The position numbers and the translations under genes are program-made. A stretch of 64,000 nt of DNA, taken from positions 29,544 to 93,543 of the forward strand of contig JAAESX010000022.1 in the NCBI GenBank assembly GCA_024228935.1. The letters are read 5' to 3'. The stretch is from Pseudomonadota bacterium (lineage in GTDB: Bacteria > Myxococcota_A > UBA796 > CAJQPC01). The notes beneath the pieces were generated by a model that saw only the letters and a program-made list of their open reading frames with translations, did no database searches and was not told where the DNA came from. Each line of letters starts with the position of its first letter. Within the stretch, counting starts at the first letter, position 1. Shown piece by piece: positions 24,864 through 34,153 of the stretch.

Positions 24864-25441
24864 AGCTCGGTCCGGGGGAGCCCTCCCTCGACCAGCTCGT
24901 CGTCCGTGAGCGCCGCGAGCTCCCACAGCGCCGCTTCAGGGGCGTTGCCCTCGAAGACCAGGTCCTCGACCAGCGGCAGCCGATGCGAGGCGCGAGCCCA
25001 ACGGACCACTCGGTCTGTCAGCCCCTCGGGGCGTCCCATGCGCGTCTGGAACTCGAGCCCCGAGATCATCCGGTCGATGCGCTCGTCCCGCAGGTTGGGG
25101 TCGTTCAGCCAGCCCACCAGCAGCAGGTCCAGGGCGCGGGTGCGGCGCGCATTGCCGTCCTGGCCCTCGGACTCTCCCAGGACCGCGGCCAGCCTCAGCA
25201 GCTCGGCCATCTGGAGGCACTTCGTCCCGTCGACCTGGCCCTCGATGGTCGAGAAGGCGACCAGGTCGTCATCGGACAGCGCTTCGAGGTGGGCGACGTC
25301 GAGGCCCAGGAACATCCGGCCGGCGGCGTCGAGCTCCATGTGGGCCTTCGCCAGCTGGCTTCGACGGACCAGGCCGGCGACGCGCATGGTCGCTTCGGCG
25401 AGCTGCGTGATCTGGCGGACGAGCATGTCTTGGCGAAACAC
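24818..25441 (-). CDS. DUF6483-like helical protein
   Basis: A 207-residue soluble, all-helical protein. The start MFRQDMLVRQITQLAEATMR and the following AAGRMFLGLDVAHLEALSDDDLV stretch match what I recall of the DUF6483 family, which has no known role. The C-terminal half contains TPR-like helices. The 3' end overlaps the GT4 gene antisense by 46 bases, which is long for this window; the final residues (LSARSSSQ) look poorly conserved and the overlap is accepted because no other stop is available. It is divergent from the small membrane protein at 25462. Confidence 0.65.
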   Translation of the reverse strand: MFRQDMLVRQITQLAEATMRVAGLVRRSQLAKAHMELDAAGRMFLGLDVAHLEALSDDDLVAFSTIEGQVDGTKCLQMAELLRLAAVLGESEGQDGNARRTRALDLLLVGWLNDPNLRDERIDRMISGLEFQTRMGRPEGLTDRVVRWARASHRLPLVEDLVFEGNAPEAALWELAALTDDELVEGGLPRTELQTALADLSARSSSQ

Positions 25442-25461
25442 GAGCTGGCTATACCTCCGTC

Positions 25462-25728
25462 ATGCGTCACTACGTCTCTTGTCTGCTGTTCCTCCTGACC
25501 GCAGGAGGCGTGCACCTGTTCAACGCCCGTCAGACCGGCGAGGTGCTCGCATTCCCTTTCATCACGTCGATCGTCCCGTCAACCGCGGGCAGTCCCGTGG
25601 CGATGGGGGAGTCGACGGTGCACCTGCTGCTGGCGATCTCCGGCCTCCTGTTCCTCTGGGGAGCGTTCAAGCACTGGAGGGCATCTTCGTATCGCGATAC
25701 GCGCAATGGCGAAGATGAGGCGGCATAG
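25462..25728 (+). CDS. Small two-helix membrane protein
   Basis: An 88-residue protein with a hydrophobic N-terminus (residues 4-18) and a second membrane segment near 53-70 (VHLLLAISGLLFLWGAF), ending in a charged tail. Family not recognised. The 3' end carries the first hairpin of the metK leader region (25682-25717), so the last codons may be constrained by RNA structure. It is 68 bases upstream of metK and on the same strand. Confidence 0.6.
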   Translation: MRHYVSCLLFLLTAGGVHLFNARQTGEVLAFPFITSIVPSTAGSPVAMGESTVHLLLAISGLLFLWGAFKHWRASSYRDTRNGEDEAA

Positions 25729-25774
25729 GTTGACCGCCCCAACCGGACGCGCGGAGAGGCGTTAGCCCTCTGCG
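25682..25774 (+). promoter_or_regulatory. Structured leader upstream of metK (candidate cis-regulatory RNA)
   Basis: Three hairpins occur in a row before metK. The first has arms CATCTTCG (25682-25689) and CGAAGATG (25710-25717) and also contains the 14-bp palindrome CGTATCGCGATACG (25688-25701). The second has arms GGTTG and CAACC (25728-25744). The third pairs AGAGG with CCTCT extended by CGC/GCG (25750-25774). The metK ribosome site AGAGGA follows at 25784. I cannot match this to the SAM-I, SAM-II or SAH consensus I know. Regulation of metK by a SAM-related RNA would make sense but is inference. Confidence 0.4.
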
Positions 25775-25796
25775 ACCAAATCAAGAGGATTCCTGC

Positions 25797-26957
25797 ATGG
25801 CGCTCGAGAACTACCTGTTCACCTCGGAGTCGGTCTCCGAGGGCCACCCCGACAAGATGTGCGACCAGATCTCCGATGCGGTCCTGGACGCCTTCCTGGC
25901 GCAGGACCCCAAGAGCCGCGTCGCCTGCGAGACCCTGGTGAAGACCGGTCTCGTCGTCCTGGCTGGTGAGATCACCTCGACGGGCACGGTCGACTACCCG
26001 CCCATCGTGCGCGAGGTCGTCAACGACATCGGCTTCGACCACTCCGACAAGGGCTTCGACGGCAACACCTGTGCCGTCATGGTCGCCGTCGAGCAGCAGA
26101 GCCCTGACATCTCGCAGGGCGTCTCCGCCGGCGAGGGTCTCCACGCCGAGCAGGGCGCTGGCGACCAGGGAATGATGTTCGGCTACGCCTGCAACGAGAC
26201 GGACGTGTTGATGCCCATGAGCATCCACTACAGCCATCTCCTGCTCGCGAAGTTCGCCGAGGACCGGAAGTCCAACGTCATCGACTGGGCTCGCCCCGAC
26301 TCGAAGTCGCAGGTCACGGTCGAGTACAAGAACGGCAAGCCCTCGCGCGTGCACACGGTCGTCATCTCGACCCAGCACAGCGACGCTGTCCACCTCGACA
26401 CCATCGGCGAGTACGTCCGCGACCAGCTGGTCCCCGCGACCATCCCCGCGCACCTGCTCGACGACAACACCATCTTCCACGTCAACCCGACGGGTCGGTT
26501 CGTGGTCGGTGGCCCCATGGGCGACGCCGGCCTGACCGGTCGCAAGATCATCGTCGACACCTACGGTGGCCACGGTGCTCACGGTGGTGGCGCCTTCTCG
26601 GGCAAGGACCCGTCCAAGGTCGACCGCTCGGCGGCCTACCTCGGACGCTACGCGGCGAAGAACATCGTCGCCGCCGGCTACGCGGACCGCTGCCTCGTGC
26701 AGCTGGCCTACGCCATCGGCGTCGCGGCCCCGGTCTCGATCATGGTCGACACGTACGGCACCGGAACGGTCTCGGACGAGCGCCTGGCCGACTGCGTGCG
26801 CGAGGTCTTCCCGACCAAGCCCGCCGACCTCATCGCCAAGCTCGACCTGCTGAAGCCCAAGTACCGCCAGACGGCCGCCTACGGTCACTTCGGTCGCGAG
26901 GACTTCACGTGGGAGTCCAAGGACCTCGTCGGCAACGTGCGCGAGTTCCTGGGCTGA
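25797..26957 (+). CDS. metK: S-adenosylmethionine synthetase
   Basis: A 386-residue enzyme that makes SAM from methionine and ATP. Conserved blocks are present: [20 protein letters not shown] (ATP site, His17-type residue), [39 protein letters not shown] (phosphate loop), [28 protein letters not shown] (Lys and metal residues) and [12 protein letters not shown]. Length fits the family. The start has AGAGGA eight bases upstream. It is preceded by a structured leader and followed at four bases by a lipoprotein gene, possibly in the same transcript. Confidence 0.97.
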   Translation: MALENYLFTSESVSEGHPDKMCDQISDAVLDAFLAQDPKSRVACETLVKTGLVVLAGEITSTGTVDYPPIVREVVNDIGFDHSDKGFDGNTCAVMVAVEQQSPDISQGVSAGEGLHAEQGAGDQGMMFGYACNETDVLMPMSIHYSHLLLAKFAEDRKSNVIDWARPDSKSQVTVEYKNGKPSRVHTVVISTQHSDAVHLDTIGEYVRDQLVPATIPAHLLDDNTIFHVNPTGRFVVGGPMGDAGLTGRKIIVDTYGGHGAHGGGAFSGKDPSKVDRSAAYLGRYAAKNIVAAGYADRCLVQLAYAIGVAAPVSIMVDTYGTGTVSDERLADCVREVFPTKPADLIAKLDLLKPKYRQTAAYGHFGREDFTWESKDLVGNVREFLG

Positions 26958-26961
26958 GCCG

Positions 26962-27825
26962 GTGTTGCTGAGCCTTGGGCTCCTGCTGATGGGCTGCTCT
27001 CCGGAGGAGCCCACATCGACGCCGCTGCCCGATCAGGACAGCGGCGTCGTGCGTTGTGAGGTGGACGCTCTCTGGCCGCCGGTCGGCGCCGAGGACATCC
27101 ACCCGGACACGCAGCCGTTCGTGGCGTTCACCGAGGCGGTCCAGCTGGCGACCGTCACGGCCGAGCTGGGGAGCGGGCGAGCCGTCTCTGGTCAGGCCGC
27201 CATCCAGGGTGGGCGGGTCAGGTTCACGCCGAACGAGCCGCTCGAGCGGGGGGCTCGCGTGGTCGTCACGTTCGACGCCTGTGACCGGGAGACGCGCACC
27301 TCGTTCACGGTCTCGGGCGAGGAGAGCGGACCGACCGAGCTGCTCGGCACGTCCTGGGAGCTCGACGTCTCCGACGGAACCGTGGCCCTGCCTGCGGGGG
27401 AGTTCGTCGGGTTCACGCCGGGCGAGGGGGTGTGGCGCTGGACGGTCATCGCCGAGGACGACGAAGGGTTTGACGTCGAGCTGGCGCGGCTCGACGACGG
27501 CGTACAGGACTGCGAGGTCTCGACCGTTCACACCGAGCGCTCGGGCGACCTCTTCACTGCGCCGCTCGACGCGCAGGCCGTGGGGAGCGCCGGCTCGGTC
27601 AGCGGCCAGGCGCGCGGCACGCTCCGCGACGACGGGCTGGTCGGGGTCGAGGTCGTGGCGCTCTGGGACCTGCGCAGCGTGGGCGAGGACGACGCGACCT
27701 GCGCGCTCATCGAGGGCTTCGGCATCGAGTGCGAGCCGTGCCCGGACGGTGAGCTGGGCTGCATCAAGTTCGCCATCGGTGAGCTGACGGTGCCGGTCGT
27801 CGAGGACGCTGTCGAGGGCTGCTAA
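26962..27825 (+). CDS. Lipoprotein with an Ig-like (Big_5) domain
   Basis: A 287-residue predicted lipoprotein: signal MLLSLGLLLMGC with lipobox Cys12, then a Pro/Thr/Asp linker. Residues about 36-120 (LWPPVGAEDIHPDTQPFVAFTEAV... RVRFTPNEPLERGARVVVTF) match the bacterial Ig-like Big_5 pattern seen in surface proteins. The remaining half is beta-rich with four late cysteines (CALIEGFGIECEPCPDGELGC). It starts with GTG four bases after metK. The end overlaps the Lrp-type regulator gene tail to tail. Function unknown; probably on the outer membrane. Confidence 0.78.
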   Translation: MLLSLGLLLMGCSPEEPTSTPLPDQDSGVVRCEVDALWPPVGAEDIHPDTQPFVAFTEAVQLATVTAELGSGRAVSGQAAIQGGRVRFTPNEPLERGARVVVTFDACDRETRTSFTVSGEESGPTELLGTSWELDVSDGTVALPAGEFVGFTPGEGVWRWTVIAEDDEGFDVELARLDDGVQDCEVSTVHTERSGDLFTAPLDAQAVGSAGSVSGQARGTLRDDGLVGVEVVALWDLRSVGEDDATCALIEGFGIECEPCPDGELGCIKFAIGELTVPVVEDAVEGC

Positions 27826-28295
27826 TCCAGGTAGTCCGGCAGCACGTGGAATCGCTGCTGCTCGAAGATCATGTTCGTCTCGACGTGGTGGACCTCGGGT
27901 CGAGACGTGAAGCCGTGGAAGACGATGTCCCGCAGGTGGTCGGCGTCGCGCGCGGCGACATGGACCGCGAAGTCGAGCCGGCCGGCCAGGTTGAACCAGC
28001 CGCGCACCTCGGGACGGGTCGTCATCCACTCGACCAGCGTCTCCTGGGTGCCGACCTGGTGGGCGGAGAGGTTGATGAACAGCATCGCCTCGAGCCGGAC
28101 TCCGAGCGCGGTGGGCGCCACCGACATGTGCGCTCCCTGCAGGACACCGTCGCGCTCCAGCCGGCGGATCCGCTCGTACACCGTGCTCGCGGCCAGGCCG
28201 ACCTCCCCGGCGATCTGCTTGTAGGGCAGCCGCGAATCGTTCTGTAGAAGGCGGACGATTTCGCGATCAATTCGGTCAAGGGTCGGTGTTGGCAT
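27822..28295 (-). CDS. Lrp/AsnC family transcriptional regulator
   Basis: A 157-residue protein. The N-terminal winged-helix domain is LDRIDREIVRLLQNDSRLPYKQIAGEVGLAASTVYERIRRLERDGVLQG. The C-terminal RAM ligand-binding domain includes VEWMTTRPEVRGWFNLAGRLDFAVHVAARDADHLRDIV. Lrp/AsnC proteins sense amino acids as octamers and control their metabolism or export. The ATG at 28295 has GGAG just upstream. It is divergent, 57 bases away, from a ThrE-type exporter gene, a classic arrangement for a regulator and its target; control of the exporter by this protein is inferred. Confidence 0.93.
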   Translation of the reverse strand: MPTPTLDRIDREIVRLLQNDSRLPYKQIAGEVGLAASTVYERIRRLERDGVLQGAHMSVAPTALGVRLEAMLFINLSAHQVGTQETLVEWMTTRPEVRGWFNLAGRLDFAVHVAARDADHLRDIVFHGFTSRPEVHHVETNMIFEQQRFHVLPDYLD

Positions 28296-28352
28296 GCATA
28301 CTCCATAAACCGTTCGATGGACTCGAATCAAGGCCGAACGTACCTTGGGTCC

Positions 28353-29549
28353 ATGGTCCTGCAGGCTTCCACCACATCCCGCGCCCGCTTCATCATCGAG
28401 CTCGCCTCGGCGCTGCACGCGGCCGGCCTGTCGGCGGACCGGCTCGAGTCCGCGCTCGACGCCGTGTGTCGGCCGCTGGGGCTTCGCGGCCGGTTCTTCG
28501 CAACGCCCACCGCGCTGATGCTCCAGGTCGAAGGGCACGTCGAGCTGCTCCGCCTCGCCCCATCCGAGGTGCACCTGGCGCGGCTCGTCGCGCTGGACCG
28601 CATCGCGACGGGGGTGGCGGCGGGCGAGCTGAGCGCCGAGCGGGCGTTGCGTCGGGTGCGCGTGGTGCTCGGGCGGAAGGGACCGTGGGGACGGACGGCC
28701 GGTGTCGCGGCGTTCGGCGTGTCCTCCGGTGCCGTGGCGGTCCTGCTCGGCGGGGGCGCGCCGGATGCGGTGGGCGCTGCGCTGCTCGGGAGCCTCGTCG
28801 GTCTGCTCGCCCTGCTGTCGGCCCGCTCGCGGCGGCTCGGCCACCTGTTCCCGATGGGGGCGGCGGCGCTCGTGGCCTTCGGGACCCGCGCGCTGGGTGC
28901 CCTGGCTCCGCTGTCGCCGGACATCGCGGTCATCGCCGGGCTCATCGTGCTCCTGCCCGGGTTCTCGTTCACGATGGCGCTGAACGAGCTGGCCACCGGC
29001 AACCTGGCGTCCGGGACGGCACGGGCGATGGGCTCGATGATGTCGCTGCTCCTGCTCGCGGTGGGCACGGCGGTGGGGCTCGCGCTCGCGTCGGAGCTCC
29101 CGTCCCACGCGGCGGCTCCAGCGAGTCTCCCCGGCTGGCTCGGACCCGTGGCGATGGCGGCCTGTGCGGTGGCCCTGGCGGTCCTCTTCCAGGCCCAGGC
29201 ACGCCACATGCCGGCCATCGTGGCGGTCTGCGTGCTGGCGGACGTCGGGCTCGGCTACGGCGTCGACGTGGCGGGAGAGCAGCTCGGTCCGTTCGTCGGG
29301 GCGTTGGCCGTCGGGCTCTTCTCCAACCTCGTCGCGCGGCTGAAGGACCAGCCGGCCAGCGTGACGCTGTTGCCCGGCCTGATCATGCTGGTCCCGGGCT
29401 CGCTGGGGTACCGGGCGGTGACCGCGCTGTCGGACCGCCATGTCGTCGACGGCGTCGACATCGCGTTCCAGGCCCTGCTGGTCGCGGCGTCGCTCGTCTG
29501 CGGGCTTCTCGTCGCGGCGGTCGTCGTGTCGCCGCGGCGCTCTACGTAG
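28353..29549 (+). CDS. ThrE-type threonine/serine exporter
   Basis: A 398-residue inner membrane protein that fuses both ThrE modules. Residues about 1-115 are the soluble ThrE N-terminal region (FIIELASALHAAGLSADRLESALDAV... TALMLQVEG). About ten hydrophobic segments follow, including GHLFPMGAAALVAFGTRAL, IAGLIVLLPGFSFTMALNELATGNLASGTARAMG (family signature) and VTLLPGLIMLVPGSLGYRA. The family exports threonine and serine. ATG 28353 is favoured over an upstream ATG at 28317 because homology starts near residue 10. Divergent from the Lrp-type regulator. Confidence 0.88.
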   Translation: MVLQASTTSRARFIIELASALHAAGLSADRLESALDAVCRPLGLRGRFFATPTALMLQVEGHVELLRLAPSEVHLARLVALDRIATGVAAGELSAERALRRVRVVLGRKGPWGRTAGVAAFGVSSGAVAVLLGGGAPDAVGAALLGSLVGLLALLSARSRRLGHLFPMGAAALVAFGTRALGALAPLSPDIAVIAGLIVLLPGFSFTMALNELATGNLASGTARAMGSMMSLLLLAVGTAVGLALASELPSHAAAPASLPGWLGPVAMAACAVALAVLFQAQARHMPAIVAVCVLADVGLGYGVDVAGEQLGPFVGALAVGLFSNLVARLKDQPASVTLLPGLIMLVPGSLGYRAVTALSDRHVVDGVDIAFQALLVAASLVCGLLVAAVVVSPRRST

Positions 29550-30678
29550 CGGTCGCCACGCCCAGCAGTCCTCGCAGCAGGCGCGCAGCCGTCTTCGGGC
29601 GGCGGCGCTCCAGGGCGTCGTAGGCCTCGCGCGACAGCATCAGGACCGAGGAGTCCTCGGTCGCTTCCCACCCGGTCTCCGGGACCAGGTTCGAGAACGC
29701 GTTCAGGCCGACCGCGACGCCCGGGCCGGCCACGTCGTCGCCGCGGCGGAGGGACCCGGAGAGGACGATGTGGAGCCCCTGGTCGAAGTCCGTCGTGTCG
29801 CCCGCCGCCACCGTGGCGTGGTCCAGGTAGTGGCGGATGAGGCGCAGGTCGATGCCCTCGAGCGGCTCGGTCGCGGGGGTGTTGGCCAGCGTCGCGCGAT
29901 CGCGGTCGATGTCCTCGGCCGACGGGCCGCCCTCGTGCTTGGTGAGAACGACCGTGATGTTGTCCGGGCCTCCGCCCTCGTTGGCGGCGTCGATGAGTGC
30001 CCCGGCCAGCTCTTCCAGGTCGTCGTGCCGACCGATGATGGCGGCCAGCTCGTCCTCGTCCACCGGACCGGTCAGGCCGTCGCTGCAGAGCAGCACGATG
30101 TCCCCGTTGGCCAGCGGCTCGTCGAACAGGTCGGGGTTGACCTCGCCCTGGGTTCCGAGCGCCTGGTAGAGCATGTGCTGGTAGGGGCTCGCGTCGTGCT
30201 CCTCCTTGGTGAGGAGGCCCGCGCGGAACCGTGCGGCCGCGACGGTGTGGTCGTCGGTCAGGCAGCGGACCGTGCCCGAGCGGTACAGGTACGCCCTGCT
30301 GTCCCCGGTGTTCGCGATCAGGACGTGCCCTCCGGCGATGACCCCCAGGACCAGCGTCGTGCCCGAGTTGGCGCCCTGGAGGACCTGCTGGATGCGGCTG
30401 CTGGCGATGTCGGAGAGCTGCTCGAGCGCAGAGCCGAGGTTCGCCCGGTGCTTCTGCGTTGGAGCGTCCTCGACGGCCTGGATGATCTCGGTCAGGGCGG
30501 ACTCGGCCGCGCTGACGGTCGAGATGGCCGTGGCGGAGGCGACTTCGCCGTGCTCGAGGCCGCCCATACCGTCGGCGACGGCGAGCAGTCCGAGCTCTTC
30601 GAGGACGAGGAGAGCGTCCTCGTTGTGCGCCCGCTGGCGGCCCACGTCGGTCCGCGAAGCGGTGCTGGAAAGGGGCAT
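29542..30678 (-). CDS. PP2C-type protein phosphatase with a cyclic-nucleotide-binding-like C-terminus
   Basis: A 378-residue soluble protein. Residues 1-245 form a PPM/PP2C phosphatase: SRTDVGRQRAHNEDALL (metal Asp), VADGMGG, NTGDSRAYLYRSG, LTDDHT, LLCSDGLTGPVDEDEL and GPDNITVVL. It would dephosphorylate Ser/Thr on proteins. Residues about 290-375 (IRHYLDHATVAAGDTT... GLHIVLSGSLRRGD... VLMLSREAYDALE) look like a cyclic-nucleotide-binding beta-roll, with the usual phosphate-binding Arg not obvious, so ligand binding is uncertain. It overlaps the exporter gene tail to tail by eight bases and is divergent from citrate synthase. Confidence 0.87.
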   Translation of the reverse strand: MPLSSTASRTDVGRQRAHNEDALLVLEELGLLAVADGMGGLEHGEVASATAISTVSAAESALTEIIQAVEDAPTQKHRANLGSALEQLSDIASSRIQQVLQGANSGTTLVLGVIAGGHVLIANTGDSRAYLYRSGTVRCLTDDHTVAAARFRAGLLTKEEHDASPYQHMLYQALGTQGEVNPDLFDEPLANGDIVLLCSDGLTGPVDEDELAAIIGRHDDLEELAGALIDAANEGGGPDNITVVLTKHEGGPSAEDIDRDRATLANTPATEPLEGIDLRLIRHYLDHATVAAGDTTDFDQGLHIVLSGSLRRGDDVAGPGVAVGLNAFSNLVPETGWEATEDSSVLMLSREAYDALERRRPKTAARLLRGLLGVATAT

Positions 30679-30723
30679 CGTTCAGTCCTCCGGCCGGCTG
30701 TAACACCGCACCCCCGGAGCCGC

Positions 30724-30752
30724 TTGACACGCCGTTTTGCGTGCCATACGAC
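30724..30752 (+). promoter_or_regulatory. Predicted sigma-70 promoter of the citrate synthase gene
   Basis: A perfect -35 hexamer TTGACA (30724-30729) is followed after 17 nt by TACGAC (30747-30752), a weak -10 that keeps the TA..A positions. It lies 44-73 bases upstream of the citrate synthase ATG in the divergent gap with the PP2C gene. Confidence 0.5.
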
Positions 30753-30796
30753 CGGTGGACCGAACCCCCTAAAATCACCGCCACGGAACCCTTCAG

Positions 30797-31960
30797 ATGC
30801 CCGACGCCAGTGAGGTCCTCTTCGAGATCACCAAGGCCCACCTCAACACCGGTCTGCGCGGCATTCCGGTGGGTACGGTCCGCACCTCCTCGGTGGACCC
30901 CTACAAGGGCCTCCACTACGTCGGCTACCCGGTGATGGACATCTGGGAGGTCGGCCCCGAAGCGGCCGTCTACCTGCTCCTCCACAAGGAGCTCCCGACT
31001 GACGAGCAGCTCGCTGGCTTCAAGGCGAACCTGGTCGCGCGGGCCAAGGGCTTCGACACCAGCGTGTTCGCCCTCCTTAAGGAGCTCCCGAAGGAGGGCC
31101 ATCCCATGGAGTGGCTCAACGCGGGCCTGAACTTCATGGGCATGACGACCAAGACGGGCGACTACCGCGAGGACGGCCTGAACGTCATCGCGCGGCTCCC
31201 GCAGCTCGTCGCGGCCATCTTCCGCATCCGGTCCGGCTGGGGCGACCCCATCCCGTCGAAGCCCGAGCTGGGCCTGATGGAGAACTTCGTCCACATGCTG
31301 GGCGTGCCCGGCGGGGACAACGAGAAGCTCACGAAGATGATGCGCGTGTTCTACACGCTGCACCTCGACCATGGCGGCGGCAACCTGAGCACGTTCTCGG
31401 GCAAGGCGGTTGCCAGCGGCCTGGCCGACATGTACGCCAGCCTCGGCGCCTCGATGGCGGGCCTCTCGGGTCCCCGTCACGGCCGCGCCAACCAGGACTG
31501 CCTGAACTTCCTCCGGACCGTCGGGACCACCGACCCGGACGAGATCGAGGCCTTCGTGCGCCAGCGGCTCGCGAACAAGCAGCTCATCTTCGGCTTCGGT
31601 CACGCGGTGCTCCGCGCCGAGGACCCGCGGGCGACCATCCAGTACGCCCTGGGTCATCAGATCTGCCCGGACGACGACCTCTTCAAGACGGCCATCGCGA
31701 TGCGTGAGCGCGCGGTCAAGGTCCTGAAGGAGAACCCGAAGGTCAGCAACCCGTACCCGAACGTCGACGCCATCAGCGGCACGCTGCTGCAGGCCGTTGG
31801 TCTGGAGGACTCGGACTTCTACACGACCCTGTTCGGGCTGTCGCGCTGCTCCGGCATCGCGGCCCAGGTCATCGATGAGCGACTCAACTTCCGAAACGGG
31901 AAGGGTGTCGCCATCTACCGCTGCAAGTTCATCGCCGAGAACCAGCCCCGACGCGGCTGA
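30797..31960 (+). CDS. gltA: Citrate synthase
   Basis: A 387-residue cytoplasmic TCA-cycle enzyme condensing acetyl-CoA and oxaloacetate. Motifs: [45 protein letters not shown] (His residues for oxaloacetate and CoA binding), [15 protein letters not shown] (third catalytic-region His) and [20 protein letters not shown]. The [13 protein letters not shown] version with a short N-terminus is closer to eukaryotic or Geobacter-type enzymes than to the E. coli type. Followed after 80 bases by sucC and sucD, making a TCA-cycle gene group. A TTGACA promoter lies upstream. Confidence 0.92.
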   Translation: MPDASEVLFEITKAHLNTGLRGIPVGTVRTSSVDPYKGLHYVGYPVMDIWEVGPEAAVYLLLHKELPTDEQLAGFKANLVARAKGFDTSVFALLKELPKEGHPMEWLNAGLNFMGMTTKTGDYREDGLNVIARLPQLVAAIFRIRSGWGDPIPSKPELGLMENFVHMLGVPGGDNEKLTKMMRVFYTLHLDHGGGNLSTFSGKAVASGLADMYASLGASMAGLSGPRHGRANQDCLNFLRTVGTTDPDEIEAFVRQRLANKQLIFGFGHAVLRAEDPRATIQYALGHQICPDDDLFKTAIAMRERAVKVLKENPKVSNPYPNVDAISGTLLQAVGLEDSDFYTTLFGLSRCSGIAAQVIDERLNFRNGKGVAIYRCKFIAENQPRRG

Positions 31961-32040
31961 GTCCTCGGAACAAGAGAGAAACGCCCCGCCGGCACCTCCA
32001 TCCAGAGGTGCGCGGCACCGACCACGCAAGGAGTCAGCGC

Positions 32041-33282
32041 GTGAACATCCACGAGTACCAGGCGAAGGGCATCCTTCGCCGCAATGGCGTCGCCTGCGGA
32101 GACGGCGTCGCCGGCTCGGATCTGGCGGCGCTCAACGAAGGCATCGACGGCATGCCCGGCCCGGTCTGGGTCGTGAAGTCGCAGATCCACGCAGGTGGCC
32201 GCGGCATGGGCCGGTTCAAGGAGTCGGCCACGGCCGAGGACCTGGCGCTGGTCGTCGCGGGTGAGAAGGCCCCCGGCAAGGGCGGCGTCCGCGTCTGCTT
32301 CTCGGCCGAGGACGCCAAGTCTGCCGCCGCCGACATGCTCGGGAACACGCTGGTCACCAAGCAGACCGGCCTCGAAGGCAAGCAGGTCAACACGCTCTAC
32401 ATCGAGAACGGCTGCAGCATCGCGACCGAGCTCTACATCGCGGTCCTGCTCGACCGCGGGACCGGCCAGGTGCTGGTCATGGCGTCGACCGAAGGCGGCA
32501 TGGACATCGAGCACGTCGCCGAGCACACGCCCGAGAAGATCGTGCGCGTCTGGGCCGACCCGGTCACCGGCCTCGGCGGCTGGCAGGCTCGTCAGCTCGC
32601 GTTCGAGCTGGGCCTCAAGGGCAAGCCGCTTCGCGCTGCCGTGAAGCTCATCCTCGGCCTGTACCGCACGTACATCGCCGAAGACTGCGAGATGCTCGAG
32701 ATCAACCCGCTCGTCCTCACCGAGGAAGGCGACGTGCTGGCGCTGGACTGCAAGATGTCCTTCGACGACAACGCGCTGTTCCGGCACGCGGACACCGCGG
32801 CCCTCCGCGACGAGACCGAGGAAGACCCGGCCGAGATCGAGGCCGGCAAGTACGACCTCAGCTTCATCAAGCTCGACGGCAGCATCGGCTGCATGGTCAA
32901 CGGCGCGGGCCTGGCGATGGCCACCATGGACATCATCAAGTTCCATGGGTATGAGCCGGCCAACTTCCTCGACGTGGGCGGTGGCGCCAACGAGGAGAAG
33001 GTCACCGCGGCCTTCAAGATCATCACGGCCGACCCGAACGTGAAGGGCATCCTGGTGAACATCTTCGGCGGCATCATGAAGTGCGACGTCATCGCTGCCG
33101 GTGTCATCGGCGCGGTGAAGCAGGTCGGACTCAAGGTCCCCCTGGTCGTCCGCCTCGCCGGCACGAACGTGGAGCTCGGCAAGAAGCTGCTCGAGGAGAG
33201 CGGCCTCGACGTCATCCCTGCAAACGACATGGCGGACGCCGCTCGGAAGATCACCGAAGCCGTCAGCGCCCGGGAGTCCTGA
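32041..33282 (+). CDS. sucC: Succinyl-CoA synthetase, beta subunit
   Basis: A 413-residue protein. [18 protein letters not shown] opens the ATP-grasp domain, [17 protein letters not shown] follows, then [27 protein letters not shown] (metal ligands), [38 protein letters not shown] and [18 protein letters not shown]. It makes succinate and ATP (or GTP) from succinyl-CoA together with the alpha subunit encoded next. GTG start at 32041 with AAGGAG at 32028-32033. Only one base separates it from sucD. Confidence 0.96.
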   Translation: MNIHEYQAKGILRRNGVACGDGVAGSDLAALNEGIDGMPGPVWVVKSQIHAGGRGMGRFKESATAEDLALVVAGEKAPGKGGVRVCFSAEDAKSAAADMLGNTLVTKQTGLEGKQVNTLYIENGCSIATELYIAVLLDRGTGQVLVMASTEGGMDIEHVAEHTPEKIVRVWADPVTGLGGWQARQLAFELGLKGKPLRAAVKLILGLYRTYIAEDCEMLEINPLVLTEEGDVLALDCKMSFDDNALFRHADTAALRDETEEDPAEIEAGKYDLSFIKLDGSIGCMVNGAGLAMATMDIIKFHGYEPANFLDVGGGANEEKVTAAFKIITADPNVKGILVNIFGGIMKCDVIAAGVIGAVKQVGLKVPLVVRLAGTNVELGKKLLEESGLDVIPANDMADAARKITEAVSARES

Positions 33283-33283
33283 A

Positions 33284-34153
33284 ATGGCGGTCCTCGTCGA
33301 CAACACCACGCGCCTGATCTGTCAGGGCATCACGGGCTCTGCTGGCAGCTTCCACTCCCAGCAGATGAAGGCCTACGGCACCAACCTCGTCGCGGGCTGC
33401 ACGCCCGGGAAGGGCGGTCAGGTCTTCGATGGCGACACGCCCATCTACGACACCGTCGCCGAAGCGGTCGAGCAGACCGGCGCCAACGCGTCCGTCATCT
33501 TCGTCCCGCCGCCGTTCGCTGCGGACGCCATCATGGAGGCGATCGACGCCGGCGTGAAGCTGGTCATCCCGATCACCGAGGGCGTGCCGGTCAACGACAT
33601 GGTCAAGGTCTGGCGGTACATGCAGGGCAAGGATGTCCGCATGATCGGCCCGAACTGCCCCGGCATCATCACGCCTGGACAGTGCAAGATCGGCATCATG
33701 CCCGGCCACATCCACAGCCCCGGTCGCATCGGCGTCGTGAGCCGCTCCGGCACGCTGACGTACGAGGCGGTGGGTCAGCTCTCCGCCATTGGCCTCGGCC
33801 AGTCGACGTGCATCGGTATCGGTGGTGACCCCATCATCGGCACCCGCCACATCGACGCGCTGAAGCTGTTCAACGACGACGAGGACACCGATGTCGTCGT
33901 CATGATCGGCGAGATCGGCGGCACCGCCGAGGAAGAGGCTTGCGCCTGGGCGAAGGACAACATGCAGAAGCCCATCGTCGGCTTCATCGCAGGCGCAACG
34001 GCCCCTCCCGGTCGTCGCATGGGCCACGCTGGCGCCATCATCTCCGGTGGTTCGGGAACGGCCGAGGCGAAGTACGCCGCGATGGAAGAAGCGGGCATCA
34101 CCATCAGCCGCTCGCCCGCCGGACTCGGTCAGGCGGTCCAGGGGCTCCTCTGA
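33284..34153 (+). CDS. sucD: Succinyl-CoA synthetase, alpha subunit
   Basis: A 289-residue protein of standard length. It has the CoA-binding Rossmann motif [43 protein letters not shown], the [11 protein letters not shown] loop, and [24 protein letters not shown], which contains the phosphorylated histidine (GHAGA). It pairs with SucC in the TCA cycle. The downstream gene of unknown function begins at its stop codon (CTGA overlap), suggesting coupled translation. Confidence 0.97.
   Translation: MAVLVDNTTRLICQGITGSAGSFHSQQMKAYGTNLVAGCTPGKGGQVFDGDTPIYDTVAEAVEQTGANASVIFVPPPFAADAIMEAIDAGVKLVIPITEGVPVNDMVKVWRYMQGKDVRMIGPNCPGIITPGQCKIGIMPGHIHSPGRIGVVSRSGTLTYEAVGQLSAIGLGQSTCIGIGGDPIIGTRHIDALKLFNDDEDTDVVVMIGEIGGTAEEEACAWAKDNMQKPIVGFIAGATAPPGRRMGHAGAIISGGSGTAEAKYAAMEEAGITISRSPAGLGQAVQGLL

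Noticed and set aside
25740..25796. SAM-I or SAM-II riboswitch before metK
   Set aside because: The conserved core sequences of these classes are not present; only generic hairpins can be claimed.
29255..32029. Very long open minus-strand frame over the exporter, PP2C and citrate synthase region
   Set aside because: It is antisense to, or out of frame with, well-conserved genes on both sides and has no domain signal of its own.
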